Shown: in pieces, positions 6,567 through 13,616 of the stretch
Numbering within the stretch: position 1 is the stretch's first letter
How the letters are laid out: each line of letters begins with the position of its first letter
Origin: Fimenecus sp045611635
Lineage (GTDB): Bacteria; Bacillota; Clostridia; Oscillospirales; Acutalibacteraceae
Direction: 5' to 3'
NCBI GenBank assembly: GCA_045611635.1
Contig: JAZKXL010000112.1
Location: forward strand, 1 to 27,430
DNA length: 27,430 nucleotides
The notes under the pieces: model-generated
What the model saw: only the letters and a program-made list of their open reading frames with translations
What the model was told of the DNA's origin: nothing
Databases searched by the model: none
Translations under genes and position numbers: made by a program

Positions 6567-8081
6567 TTATTTCTTGCTTTGCTTGTCTTCACCGTAGCCA
6601 TAACCATAGCCATAACCATAGCCGTAGCCGTAACCATAACCACGACCATAACCCTTTTTGCTTCTCTTTGTTGTTCTAAGGAATTTGTTAGCAACGCTTG
6701 TTTCAGTACCGTTGTAAATGCAGCCGATAACATCTTTACCTGAAGCACTCATATCTTCAATTGTCTTTTTAATACGACGAATTGGAGAGTGGTCATTACG
6801 AACAACAATCATACATGCGTCAGCATATTGTGTTACAATTGCTGCGTCAGCAACAAGGCCTGCTGGTGGAGTATCAATAATAACATAATCGAACTCATTC
6901 TTAACTGCCTCAATAATTTCAGCTGCCTCATCAGATGCAAGAAGCTCAGCTGAGTCAGTAACTGGTTGGCTTGAAATGAGAAGGAATAAGTTGAATTTTT
7001 CAAAATATTTAATTGATTCGCTAAGTGATTTTTCACCACGAATAACACCTGCAAAACCAACTTCGTTTGTAGCTGAAACGCCCAATGTTTTGTAAACTGA
7101 TGGTTTACGAAGGTCAGCATCAATAAGTAATACTGATTTGCCGTTTTGCGCAAGTGCTAATGCAGTGTTTGTTGAAATTGTTGTTTTACCTTCATTTTCA
7201 GAAGCACTTGTGATTGTGAACACTTTATAATTTTGACGTTTTGCAACGTTTTCAATTTTTGTACGAATCAACTTGAGTGCTTCAATGAACATAAAGCCAT
7301 TTTTTCTATCAGTAATAAGAATATTTTGTTTTTCTGAATCTTTACTTGATTTCTTGATGCTAATAATTGAACCAAGAATCTTGCTGTCAAGTTTCTTTGT
7401 AATATCATCAGATGCCTTAACTGTATCTTTAATGAAAATAATAAGGCAAACTGCAAGCACAACCATACCTGCGCCAAATATAAATCCTAACAAAGTATAA
7501 AGAACTACACTTCTATCAGCGTTTGGAGCTTTAGGCATTTGAGGTTGGTCATAGTTTTTAGCGCATGTGCTTGGGTAAGCTTCGTCTGTAATAACACGGA
7601 AATTATTAACATAGCTTGTTGCAACTGCGTATGAAACCTTAGGGTCAGTAGATGTAACTGTAACTTCAATGATTGAAGTATCTTCAACAAGATTTGCTTT
7701 AACCATTTTTCTTACATCTGCACCTGTAAGCTCTTCACCATTCATCTTGTAACCGCTGTTTTCAGCTACAAGCTGCATAAGACTTGTTGAGTCACCCATA
7801 ATTTCCAAATAGTTTTTCGCAAGTTGAACACCTGCACTAACGTCTGATGATGACTGACCTGCTGTTTGAGCATTTTTGTCCTTATTGTCAATGGTAAAAC
7901 GCATTGTACATGTGTAAGTTGGCACATAGTTAAGCTTTGCTACACCAAAACCGATACCTGCACAAATAACAGCAGCAAGTAATATTGCCCACCATTTTTG
8001 CATAACGCGTACAGCATATTGAGTTATGGTTTGAAAATCTATACCATCTTCAACATGGGTTGCTTTAGAATTGTATTCCAT
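6567..8081 (-). CDS. BY-type tyrosine autokinase (Wzz + CpsD fusion) with Gly-Tyr tail
   Basis: This 504-residue protein fuses a Wzz-type chain-length domain to a CpsD/Wzc-type kinase. Membrane helices lie at about residues 29-49 and 191-216, flanking an extracellular loop. The cytoplasmic kinase has Walker A SASENEGKTT (292-301), Walker A' LLIDADLRKP (318-327) and Walker B YVIIDTPP (399-406). The C-terminus is a tyrosine cluster, as in BY-kinases, but extremely regular: GYGR followed by eight Gly-Tyr pairs (residues 477-496, nine Tyr in all). Such kinases normally control capsule or exopolysaccharide assembly through phosphorylation of this tail. No polysaccharide gene is visible nearby. It has its own promoter (8131-8159) and terminator. 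Having Wzz and kinase in one chain is the Wzc-like arrangement; many Firmicutes split them. Confidence 0.92.
   Translation of the reverse strand: MEYNSKATHVEDGIDFQTITQYAVRVMQKWWAILLAAVICAGIGFGVAKLNYVPTYTCTMRFTIDNKDKNAQTAGQSSSDVSAGVQLAKNYLEIMGDSTSLMQLVAENSGYKMNGEELTGADVRKMVKANLVEDTSIIEVTVTSTDPKVSYAVATSYVNNFRVITDEAYPSTCAKNYDQPQMPKAPNADRSVVLYTLLGFIFGAGMVVLAVCLIIFIKDTVKASDDITKKLDSKILGSIISIKKSSKDSEKQNILITDRKNGFMFIEALKLIRTKIENVAKRQNYKVFTITSASENEGKTTISTNTALALAQNGKSVLLIDADLRKPSVYKTLGVSATNEVGFAGVIRGEKSLSESIKYFEKFNLFLLISSQPVTDSAELLASDEAAEIIEAVKNEFDYVIIDTPPAGLVADAAIVTQYADACMIVVRNDHSPIRRIKKTIEDMSASGKDVIGCIYNGTETSVANKFLRTTKRSKKGYGRGYGYGYGYGYGYGYGYGEDKQSKK
6591..6653. repeat. Tandem hexamer repeat encoding the Gly-Tyr tail
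   Basis: About ten hexamer units of the type (A/G)CC(A/G)TA (plus strand) run without interruption apart from one Arg codon. They encode the (Gly-Tyr) tail of the kinase. The units vary only at wobble positions, so slippage could change copy number in steps of two residues without breaking the frame. Confidence 0.75.
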
Positions 8082-8130
8082 CTTTTACACTCCTATTCAT
8101 ATATACCAAAGGTTGTGTTTAATCCAAACT

Positions 8131-8159
8131 ATTATAGCAAAGGGATTTGCTTTATGCAA
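8131..8159 (-). promoter_or_regulatory. Sigma-A promoter of the tyrosine kinase gene
   Basis: The minus strand has TTGCAT (8154-8159), a 17-base spacer and a perfect TATAAT (8131-8136), about 50 bases upstream of the ATG. It separates the kinase from the upstream exporter operon. Confidence 0.8.
8136..8151. promoter_or_regulatory. 16-bp palindrome between -35 and -10 of the kinase promoter
   Basis: AGCAAA-GGGA-TTTGCT is a perfect inverted repeat filling the promoter spacer and touching the -10. That placement fits a repressor operator. It shares arm sequence and 4-base centre length with the palindrome at 2657-2672. Confidence 0.45.
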
Positions 8160-8176
8160 CCTTTTTTGCAAATTAT

Positions 8177-9832
8177 TTAACTTTCGGCAATCTTGCCTTT
8201 AGACACTTCAATTTCACGGTCACAGCAATCAAGCACTGACTGTCTATGAGTAATAAATATGATTGTTATATCGTCACGATTCTTAAGATTTTTAAGCAAT
8301 CTTTTTTCACTTTCATCATCAAGGGCGCTGGTTGATTCATCCATAAGAAGAATTTTGCCTTTACCTAGCAATGCTCTTGCGATTGCTAGACGCTGTGCTT
8401 GACCTTCAGAAATTCCCGCACCATCTTCACCAAGCATAAAATCAAGACCATTTTCAAGATTATAAACAAATTCGGCGCAAGAGTCGGTAATTGCAAGACG
8501 GATTTCATCATCAGTCGCCTCAGGATAAAGCATTGTTATGTTTTCTCGCACAGAGCCGCTGAAAAGCATATTGCCTTGTGGCACAACTGAGAAAAGATGC
8601 CTTGTGTTGCGACAAAAACGAACGCCTTTTTCAGTTTCAACATAAATGCTGCCGTCGTCTGTTTCATAAAGACCTGTAATGAGTTTAAATATTGTTGATT
8701 TGCCCGCACCTGACGGTCCTTTAACGCCTATAAACTCACCTTTTTCAACTAAAAATGTAGCTTTTGAAATAACTTTTTCTTCGCCATAACCAAAAGTAAC
8801 ATCTTCCGCTTTAATGCATTTAAAATCATCATATGTAATTGTTGTATCGCATTTGGCACTATCTTTATGGATTTCCGAAATCTCAATAAGACGTTGTGCC
8901 GAAGCAAGCATAGAGAAAAATGACGGAATTACACTTGTTACGCCCACAACAGGAGATTGCAACTGATTTACAAGTTGAACAATGGCAACAACTGTACCAA
9001 AACTCATTGTTCCCTTTAAAACTCCGTAAGAGCCATAAGAGATTGCCGTTAAAAATCCGGCTGCAAAAGCAAGTGAAAACCCGATTGTTGCAAGAATTGA
9101 ATAACCTTTTTTCTTTACCTTTTCACGATAAAACTTTTTTTGTTGTTTTTGTGAACGTTTAATAATTTTTTCTTCAATGCCAAATACCTTTACTGCAAAA
9201 AGATTTTCAAGCATTTCTTGCATAAAAGAACGTACTCTTGCATCACGCATTAATACTTTTTGATGTAACGCTTTAAGTTTTTTTCTAAATATTACGGCAA
9301 CAGTTACCACAAGCACACCGCATAATATAAAAACTATTGCGAATCTAGAATCAAGTGCAAACAACGCTATTGCACCACTTAAAATTCTTACTGCATAACT
9401 CACAATTGTTGGAAAAATATGCACATAACTATCGCCTACATATGTAACATCTGAGGTGAGTCTTGTCATAAGGTCGCCACTATGGTGCTCATTCGCTTTG
9501 GCATATTCACCGTAAATAATATTACTAAACACATTTGATTTTAATGTGATTTCCGCCTTGCCCTGACTTACCGCCTCAATAAATGATGATACAATTCTTG
9601 TAAGTATTTGAGAAACGATTAAAACAAACAACACTATTGCGCTTTTAAAAAGCTTATCGCCATTACCAGCTTGGGCATAATCCATTACTGTTTTTGAAAG
9701 CATTGCAAACAATGTTACGCACACCGCTGACCAAGCGTTAAGCAAAACAAGTGCTACGCCTTCTATTCTACGCTTGCCGCAGTTGTTATAAATCCATTTT
9801 AAAATTGCCGTATCTTTCATACTCTTACTCAT
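8177..9832 (-). CDS. ABC exporter, fused membrane and ATPase domains
   Basis: This half-transporter of about 551 residues has an N-terminal six-helix exporter domain (residues 20-310) and a C-terminal ATPase. The ATPase shows Walker A GPSGAGKS (about 372-379), signature ISEGQAQR (474-481, instead of LSGGQ), Walker B KILLMDE (493-499) and H-loop FITHR. It should act as a homodimer exporting a lipid, peptide or drug. There is no N-terminal C39 peptidase domain, so it cannot by itself remove a leader peptide. Its start overlaps the stop of the PqqD-like gene, and it is the last gene of the M23-kinase-PqqD operon. That context suggests the cargo is something the kinase or PqqD partner acts on. 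The ATG at 9832 is chosen; an ATG at 9820 is also possible, and neither has a strong ribosome binding site, which fits translational coupling. Confidence 0.88.
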   Translation of the reverse strand: MSKSMKDTAILKWIYNNCGKRRIEGVALVLLNAWSAVCVTLFAMLSKTVMDYAQAGNGDKLFKSAIVLFVLIVSQILTRIVSSFIEAVSQGKAEITLKSNVFSNIIYGEYAKANEHHSGDLMTRLTSDVTYVGDSYVHIFPTIVSYAVRILSGAIALFALDSRFAIVFILCGVLVVTVAVIFRKKLKALHQKVLMRDARVRSFMQEMLENLFAVKVFGIEEKIIKRSQKQQKKFYREKVKKKGYSILATIGFSLAFAAGFLTAISYGSYGVLKGTMSFGTVVAIVQLVNQLQSPVVGVTSVIPSFFSMLASAQRLIEISEIHKDSAKCDTTITYDDFKCIKAEDVTFGYGEEKVISKATFLVEKGEFIGVKGPSGAGKSTIFKLITGLYETDDGSIYVETEKGVRFCRNTRHLFSVVPQGNMLFSGSVRENITMLYPEATDDEIRLAITDSCAEFVYNLENGLDFMLGEDGAGISEGQAQRLAIARALLGKGKILLMDESTSALDDESEKRLLKNLKNRDDITIIFITHRQSVLDCCDREIEVSKGKIAES

Positions 9833-10091
9833 CAAGCAAATTATGCTCTCTCATTTTATTTATAAGGTTTTCTACATCAGTTTTTACTCTTTCAAAAGGC
9901 ACACCATAGTCGCTTGCAATCTTTTTTGCAATATCATCAATAGACTTTGTACCGTCAAGCATATTAAAAACATCCGCACCAACGCTGTTAAAAGTCATAA
10001 CGCCGTTGAAATTCATTTTTTGTGCACCTGTTGCGATAACAATTTTTGCCCCTGCAACATCTTTAAGAATGTAACCTTCTTTGATTTTCAT
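9825..10091 (-). CDS. PqqD-like protein (RiPP recognition element family)
   Basis: This small protein of 88 residues has the PqqD pattern. An N-terminal beta region (IKEGYILKDVAGAKIVIAT) is followed by FNSVGADVFNMLDGTKSIDDIAKKIASDYGV and a C-terminal helix with KTDVENLINKMREHNLLDE. Members bind leader peptides and deliver them to modifying enzymes; others have no known partner. Its ATG overlaps the TGA stop of the kinase gene (ATGA, 10088-10091), and its own stop overlaps the exporter start, so the three are translationally coupled. I see no precursor peptide or radical SAM enzyme nearby. Whether it binds a peptide here is inference. Size and pattern make the family call good. Confidence 0.82.
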   Translation of the reverse strand: MKIKEGYILKDVAGAKIVIATGAQKMNFNGVMTFNSVGADVFNMLDGTKSIDDIAKKIASDYGVPFERVKTDVENLINKMREHNLLDE

Positions 10092-10801
10092 TCTTTTATC
10101 AACCTTTCAATTTCATTATAAGCAGTTATAGCTGCATCATCATTCATATTGCACCCTAACAAGAAAACAGGTACTTCTCTTAAAAGCTTGTCAACCTTAT
10201 CAAGCATTGATTCAGCAAGGTCTCTATTAGTAGGATTGATAGTTTGCTCCATAAGCAAACTTACTGCTTGAAATGGTGGAATTTTTTTCACTGAATTTGT
10301 TTCACTTCTATGTAAGAAAATAATTGCTCTTACAGGGATTTTAACATTAATATTCTCATCAGTTTTTCCTGAAAAAGGTGTGCCACAAGCATACCATTTG
10401 CCATCTTCACAAATAAGAGCAGGTTTATCGTCATTGATAATTCGTGTCCCCTCAAAATTTTTAAGCCACAAATGAGTGTGAGTTGACTTACCTGTACCAC
10501 TTCTTGCTGAAAACAAATAAGCAAATCCGTCTTTTTCAACGCAAGAGGAATGAAGCATTAATCCGTTGTGTCTTAAAAGTTCGTTGTAAAACGCTTCACC
10601 AGTCCACATATATTCATGCTCATCAATTGTAAGATGCGGAATATCCGCCTTTTTTTTGCTAATAAAATCTTCTTTTACATTGAGTCGAATTTGTGTTTCA
10701 CTATCGTCAAAAACCGCCTTGTAGGGCTGTGACCTTTCACGTAGCAAACCACCGCGAACGTAATATTCAGTTTTAAGCCCTGCAATAATAAATTTTTCCA
10801 T
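10088..10801 (-). CDS. HPr kinase-like (SerK/HprK-fold) P-loop kinase
   Basis: This 237-residue protein has a P-loop, SARSGTGKST (98-107), and the acidic NDDKPAL segment (123-129) followed by GTPFSGK (140-146). This is the pattern of the HPr kinase C-terminal domain and of HprK-like kinases in some lasso-peptide and other modification clusters. It lacks the N-terminal domain of true HprK, and HLWLKNF (110-116) after the P-loop is typical of the side branch rather than of HPr kinase. I infer a small-molecule or peptide Ser/Thr kinase, not the regulator of sugar uptake. AAGGA lies about 7 bases before the ATG. The gene starts 14 bases after the M23 gene and overlaps the PqqD-like gene. Family confidence is good; the substrate is unknown. 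Confidence 0.8.
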   Translation of the reverse strand: MEKFIIAGLKTEYYVRGGLLRERSQPYKAVFDDSETQIRLNVKEDFISKKKADIPHLTIDEHEYMWTGEAFYNELLRHNGLMLHSSCVEKDGFAYLFSARSGTGKSTHTHLWLKNFEGTRIINDDKPALICEDGKWYACGTPFSGKTDENINVKIPVRAIIFLHRSETNSVKKIPPFQAVSLLMEQTINPTNRDLAESMLDKVDKLLREVPVFLLGCNMNDDAAITAYNEIERLIKE

Positions 10802-10815
10802 ATTAAATCCTTGTT

Positions 10816-12522
10816 TTATCGTTTTAAGTAATTCATTGGATTTACGTTTCTACCATTCACCTTAACTTCATAATGAAGGTGAGCGCCTGTAACATAACCC
10901 GTTGCACCAATTTGGCCAATTGCCTGTCCTCTTACAACCTTTTGTCCTGAATAAACTCTTAACGAGCCATTCTTCATATGGCAATACATAGTTGTAAGTC
11001 CATTACCATGGTTAATAATTACCGTGTTACCACCTGAACCGTACCAACCTGCAAAGGTTACTGTTCCCGCCTCAGATGCAACAACTGTACATCCTGTACT
11101 TCCGCCTGGTCTGACAATATCAATACCACCGTGCCAACCGTCACCAAAGTTACGGTAACCATAGCCAGAAGAAATTGAGTATGCACCAACTGTAGGCCAA
11201 AGAAGACGACCGCCACCAGACACAACCGCACCTGATGAATATGAGTTTTTCTTTGTACCAACTTGAACTTTTTTGTCAACCGGCTCGCTTATTGTTGTTC
11301 GTGAAACCTCTTTAGTTGAAACTCTTACACCATCAACATATGTAACAAGCTCAGTTACCTCTGAAACACCGTTTACGCCATTTGTAATTGTCTTTTTATC
11401 ACCTATATAAAGCTTGTCAGTTTTAATTTCTACTGTCTTATATGGAATTGCTTCTTTTCTTGTTTCAGTTTTTGTTATTTGTACGCGAATAAAGTTAACC
11501 TCGTTTGACAAAAGAATTTTTTGTCCAACATAAATACGCTCTTTAAGCTCTGGGTTAAGGTTGAAAATGTCTGAAGTTTTCATTTCAAACTTTTGAGCAA
11601 TTCCCGAAACGGTGTCGCCCGCTACAACAGTATAATAACGTGCCTCACTCTTTTTCGAGTTGAGTTTTTCACTTAAGTATGCAGCATCTTTAATTGTGCT
11701 TTCATTGTCAGGATACAAGCCCTGCACATATTCAATTTTTTCAACAAAACTAACTACCGCGTCTTCTTCATCTGTTTCGTACTCGGCAAGGATACTGTCA
11801 AACACGCTTAAGGCATCAGTTTCATTTTTAACTGCACAAACAAAAGCATCATCAATATAAATACCACAGGCATTTGTAATTTTTATGTTTGCGTTTTCAA
11901 TAAGTTTGTCGCAAATTTCATAAGAGTCGTTAATCTGATTAAGTTTTACAGCTTTGATTTTATAGTCGGCATCACCAATTAATTCAGTAACCTCGCCATC
12001 AACAACCGAAGATGCTGCGGAGGAATCAAGACGGTCTAATGCAAGTTTGTGTGCTTCTTTATAAACTGCCTCATTTTGCACATAGCCGATAGTCTTATTA
12101 TTGTAATTTATTTCAAGGGCAAATGTTGTGTTTGAATATACACCTATAACGTTGATAAGCAACACTAAAGATGCAATTGGTAATATGATATTCGACACAT
12201 AAATGAATGCTTTTCTATATTTAACATGAGCTTTTTTTATGTATTTTAAAAGGTGACGGAAAAACTTACCCTCCGCCTTTGCTTCAGCAATTTTATGAGA
12301 AACGCTTTTTGCGTCAGCGGCAAGTTTTTTGAATTCCGTAACACTTTCATGGAAAGTTTTAAGCGCAAACTTATCAATAAGAATAATTATTGTAAAAATA
12401 AGTGTAGTAATAGTTTTCAAAGGCCTAAGGATTATTGCCCAAAGCCACTTGAAAAAGCGTTTGCCATATCGCATTGTTTGAATGCCGATATAATATATTT
12501 GATTGTAAATGTTTTCGAACAT
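10816..12522 (-). CDS. Membrane-anchored LysM-G5-M23 cell wall endopeptidase
   Basis: The 568-residue protein has a cytoplasmic or membrane-associated N-terminus with a hydrophobic stretch at about 26-50. A membrane helix follows at about 108-130, then an uncharacterised extracellular region. After that come a LysM peptidoglycan-binding domain (296-339, YYTVVAGDTVSG to YVGQKILL), a G5 domain (344-424) and an M23 peptidase. Zinc motifs are HGGIDI (464-469) and HLHYEV (548-553), with His 512 in MYCHMKNG likely the general base. All required residues are present, so it should cut peptide cross-bridges outside the membrane. LysM-G5-M23 is a common clostridial wall-hydrolase layout. GAGGA lies 7 bases upstream. 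It is the first gene of the operon with the HprK-like kinase, PqqD-like protein and exporter, which is an unusual partnership. Confidence 0.92.
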   Translation of the reverse strand: MFENIYNQIYYIGIQTMRYGKRFFKWLWAIILRPLKTITTLIFTIIILIDKFALKTFHESVTEFKKLAADAKSVSHKIAEAKAEGKFFRHLLKYIKKAHVKYRKAFIYVSNIILPIASLVLLINVIGVYSNTTFALEINYNNKTIGYVQNEAVYKEAHKLALDRLDSSAASSVVDGEVTELIGDADYKIKAVKLNQINDSYEICDKLIENANIKITNACGIYIDDAFVCAVKNETDALSVFDSILAEYETDEEDAVVSFVEKIEYVQGLYPDNESTIKDAAYLSEKLNSKKSEARYYTVVAGDTVSGIAQKFEMKTSDIFNLNPELKERIYVGQKILLSNEVNFIRVQITKTETRKEAIPYKTVEIKTDKLYIGDKKTITNGVNGVSEVTELVTYVDGVRVSTKEVSRTTISEPVDKKVQVGTKKNSYSSGAVVSGGGRLLWPTVGAYSISSGYGYRNFGDGWHGGIDIVRPGGSTGCTVVASEAGTVTFAGWYGSGGNTVIINHGNGLTTMYCHMKNGSLRVYSGQKVVRGQAIGQIGATGYVTGAHLHYEVKVNGRNVNPMNYLKR

Positions 12523-12578
12523 AGCAATTCCTCATTTACACATCTAGAAATAGACACAAAATTCCAATATATAAGTGA

Positions 12579-12607
12579 ATTATATCACGGTTTAACAAAA
12601 AACGCAA
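12579..12607 (-). promoter_or_regulatory. Sigma-A promoter of the M23-kinase-PqqD-exporter operon
   Basis: The minus strand has TTGCGT (12602-12607), a 17-base spacer and a perfect TATAAT (12579-12584), with TGA in front making an extended -10. It lies about 57 bases upstream of the M23 start. No other promoter is evident before 8177, so the four genes are read as one operon. Confidence 0.75.
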
Positions 12608-12666
12608 GTTACAGTTATTGCCTTTAATATATACTATAATAAATATATATTTTTTTGAAATATTCA

Positions 12667-12695
12667 TTTACTTTTTAGGTTGGTTGTTGTATAAT
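12667..12695 (+). promoter_or_regulatory. Probable promoter of the glycerophosphodiesterase-gltX-glnS operon
   Basis: TTTACT (12667-12672), a 17-base spacer and a perfect TATAAT (12690-12695) lie about 48 bases upstream of the first gene. A second TATAAT at 12699-12704 lacks a good -35. No T-box or other leader structure is visible before the synthetase genes. Confidence 0.5.
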
Positions 12696-12742
12696 TATTA
12701 TAATTGTATAAATATGCACATTTTTTAAGGGGCGAAGAGGAA

Positions 12743-13603
12743 ATGAAAAAAGGAACAAAAAGATTTTTAGGGCTTGCAATTCCTACAACAATCACTGCAG
12801 CACTTGCTTTGGTTGCTAGAAAAAAATATGTCGATATCCGTTACGGTGCAAAAAACGCAAAGGATACACTCAAGTTTAGCGAAATAGTTGAGCATGATGC
12901 TAACGACATTCATCTTACTGCACACAGGGGACTTTCTTCAGTTTGTCCTGAAAATACAATAGAGGCGTTTAAAGAGGCAGCAAAATACAACTATTATGCC
13001 CTTGAATGTGACGTACACTACACAACTGACGGCAAGTGGGTTATTATTCACGACTACATGCTTCAGTCAATGTGTGAAGAAAAAGGCGACGTTAAGACAA
13101 TGTCTTATGACGATAAACTTTCAAAAATCAAATTCACAAACGGTGCTAACATTAAGGATTACCCTGATGCACGCCCTTGCCTTGTTGAAGAATTTATTGA
13201 AATTTGTAAAGCAGCAAACATTAAACCTATGATTGAGGTTAAGGACAAGCGTACTGACAAGGTAGAGTCTCTTTACAAAATCATTTGCAATTATGGTATT
13301 GAAAATGATGTTATTCTTATTTCATTCCATAAAGAAGTTCTTCGTGAATTTAGAAAACTTTCTCCTGATATGGAGTTGTGGCTTCTTGTTCACGCTATCA
13401 ATGACGAAAAAATTCTTGAATGTATTGAAAACAAAAACGGTGTTGCTTTTGAAGCAAAGCGTAACAACGCTGAAGCCATTCAAAAAATCCACAACGCTAA
13501 TCTTACTGCTGCGTGTTGGACAGTTGACACAAAAGAAATGCTTAACGATATGATTAAAAACGGCGTTAAGTACATTACAACAAACGCAATTCTCCCAGAA
13601 TAA
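12743..13603 (+). CDS. Glycerophosphodiester phosphodiesterase family protein
   Basis: This 286-residue GDPD enzyme hydrolyses glycerophosphodiesters to glycerol-3-phosphate and an alcohol. Motifs are LTAHRGLSSVCPENTIEAF (58-76, with His 61 and Glu 70/Asn 71), ALECDVHYTTDG (86-97) and the second catalytic His in VIIHD (100-104). A hydrophobic stretch at about 8-25 preceded by Lys/Arg suggests a membrane anchor or signal. The ATG at 12743 is chosen because GAAGAGG lies directly upstream and AAGGGG slightly further; an in-frame ATG at 12704 falls inside the promoter. It starts the operon with gltX 13 bases downstream, a grouping with no obvious functional link. Role in lipid or teichoic-acid turnover is inference. 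Confidence 0.88.
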   Translation: MKKGTKRFLGLAIPTTITAALALVARKKYVDIRYGAKNAKDTLKFSEIVEHDANDIHLTAHRGLSSVCPENTIEAFKEAAKYNYYALECDVHYTTDGKWVIIHDYMLQSMCEEKGDVKTMSYDDKLSKIKFTNGANIKDYPDARPCLVEEFIEICKAANIKPMIEVKDKRTDKVESLYKIICNYGIENDVILISFHKEVLREFRKLSPDMELWLLVHAINDEKILECIENKNGVAFEAKRNNAEAIQKIHNANLTAACWTVDTKEMLNDMIKNGVKYITTNAILPE

Positions 13604-13616
13604 GAGGTTTATATAA

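Noticed and set aside
8177..10801. Complete lasso-peptide cluster
   Set aside because: An HprK-like kinase, PqqD-like protein and exporter are present, but there is no B2 transglutaminase-like protease, no asparagine-synthetase-like cyclase and no precursor gene.
10088..10801. True HPr kinase/phosphorylase (hprK)
   Set aside because: The protein lacks the N-terminal domain and the length of HprK (about 310 residues), and its context is not carbon regulation.
12608..12742. T-box leader before the gltX-glnS operon
   Set aside because: The leader after the promoter is only about 40 bases and has no specifier loop, T-box sequence or terminator.
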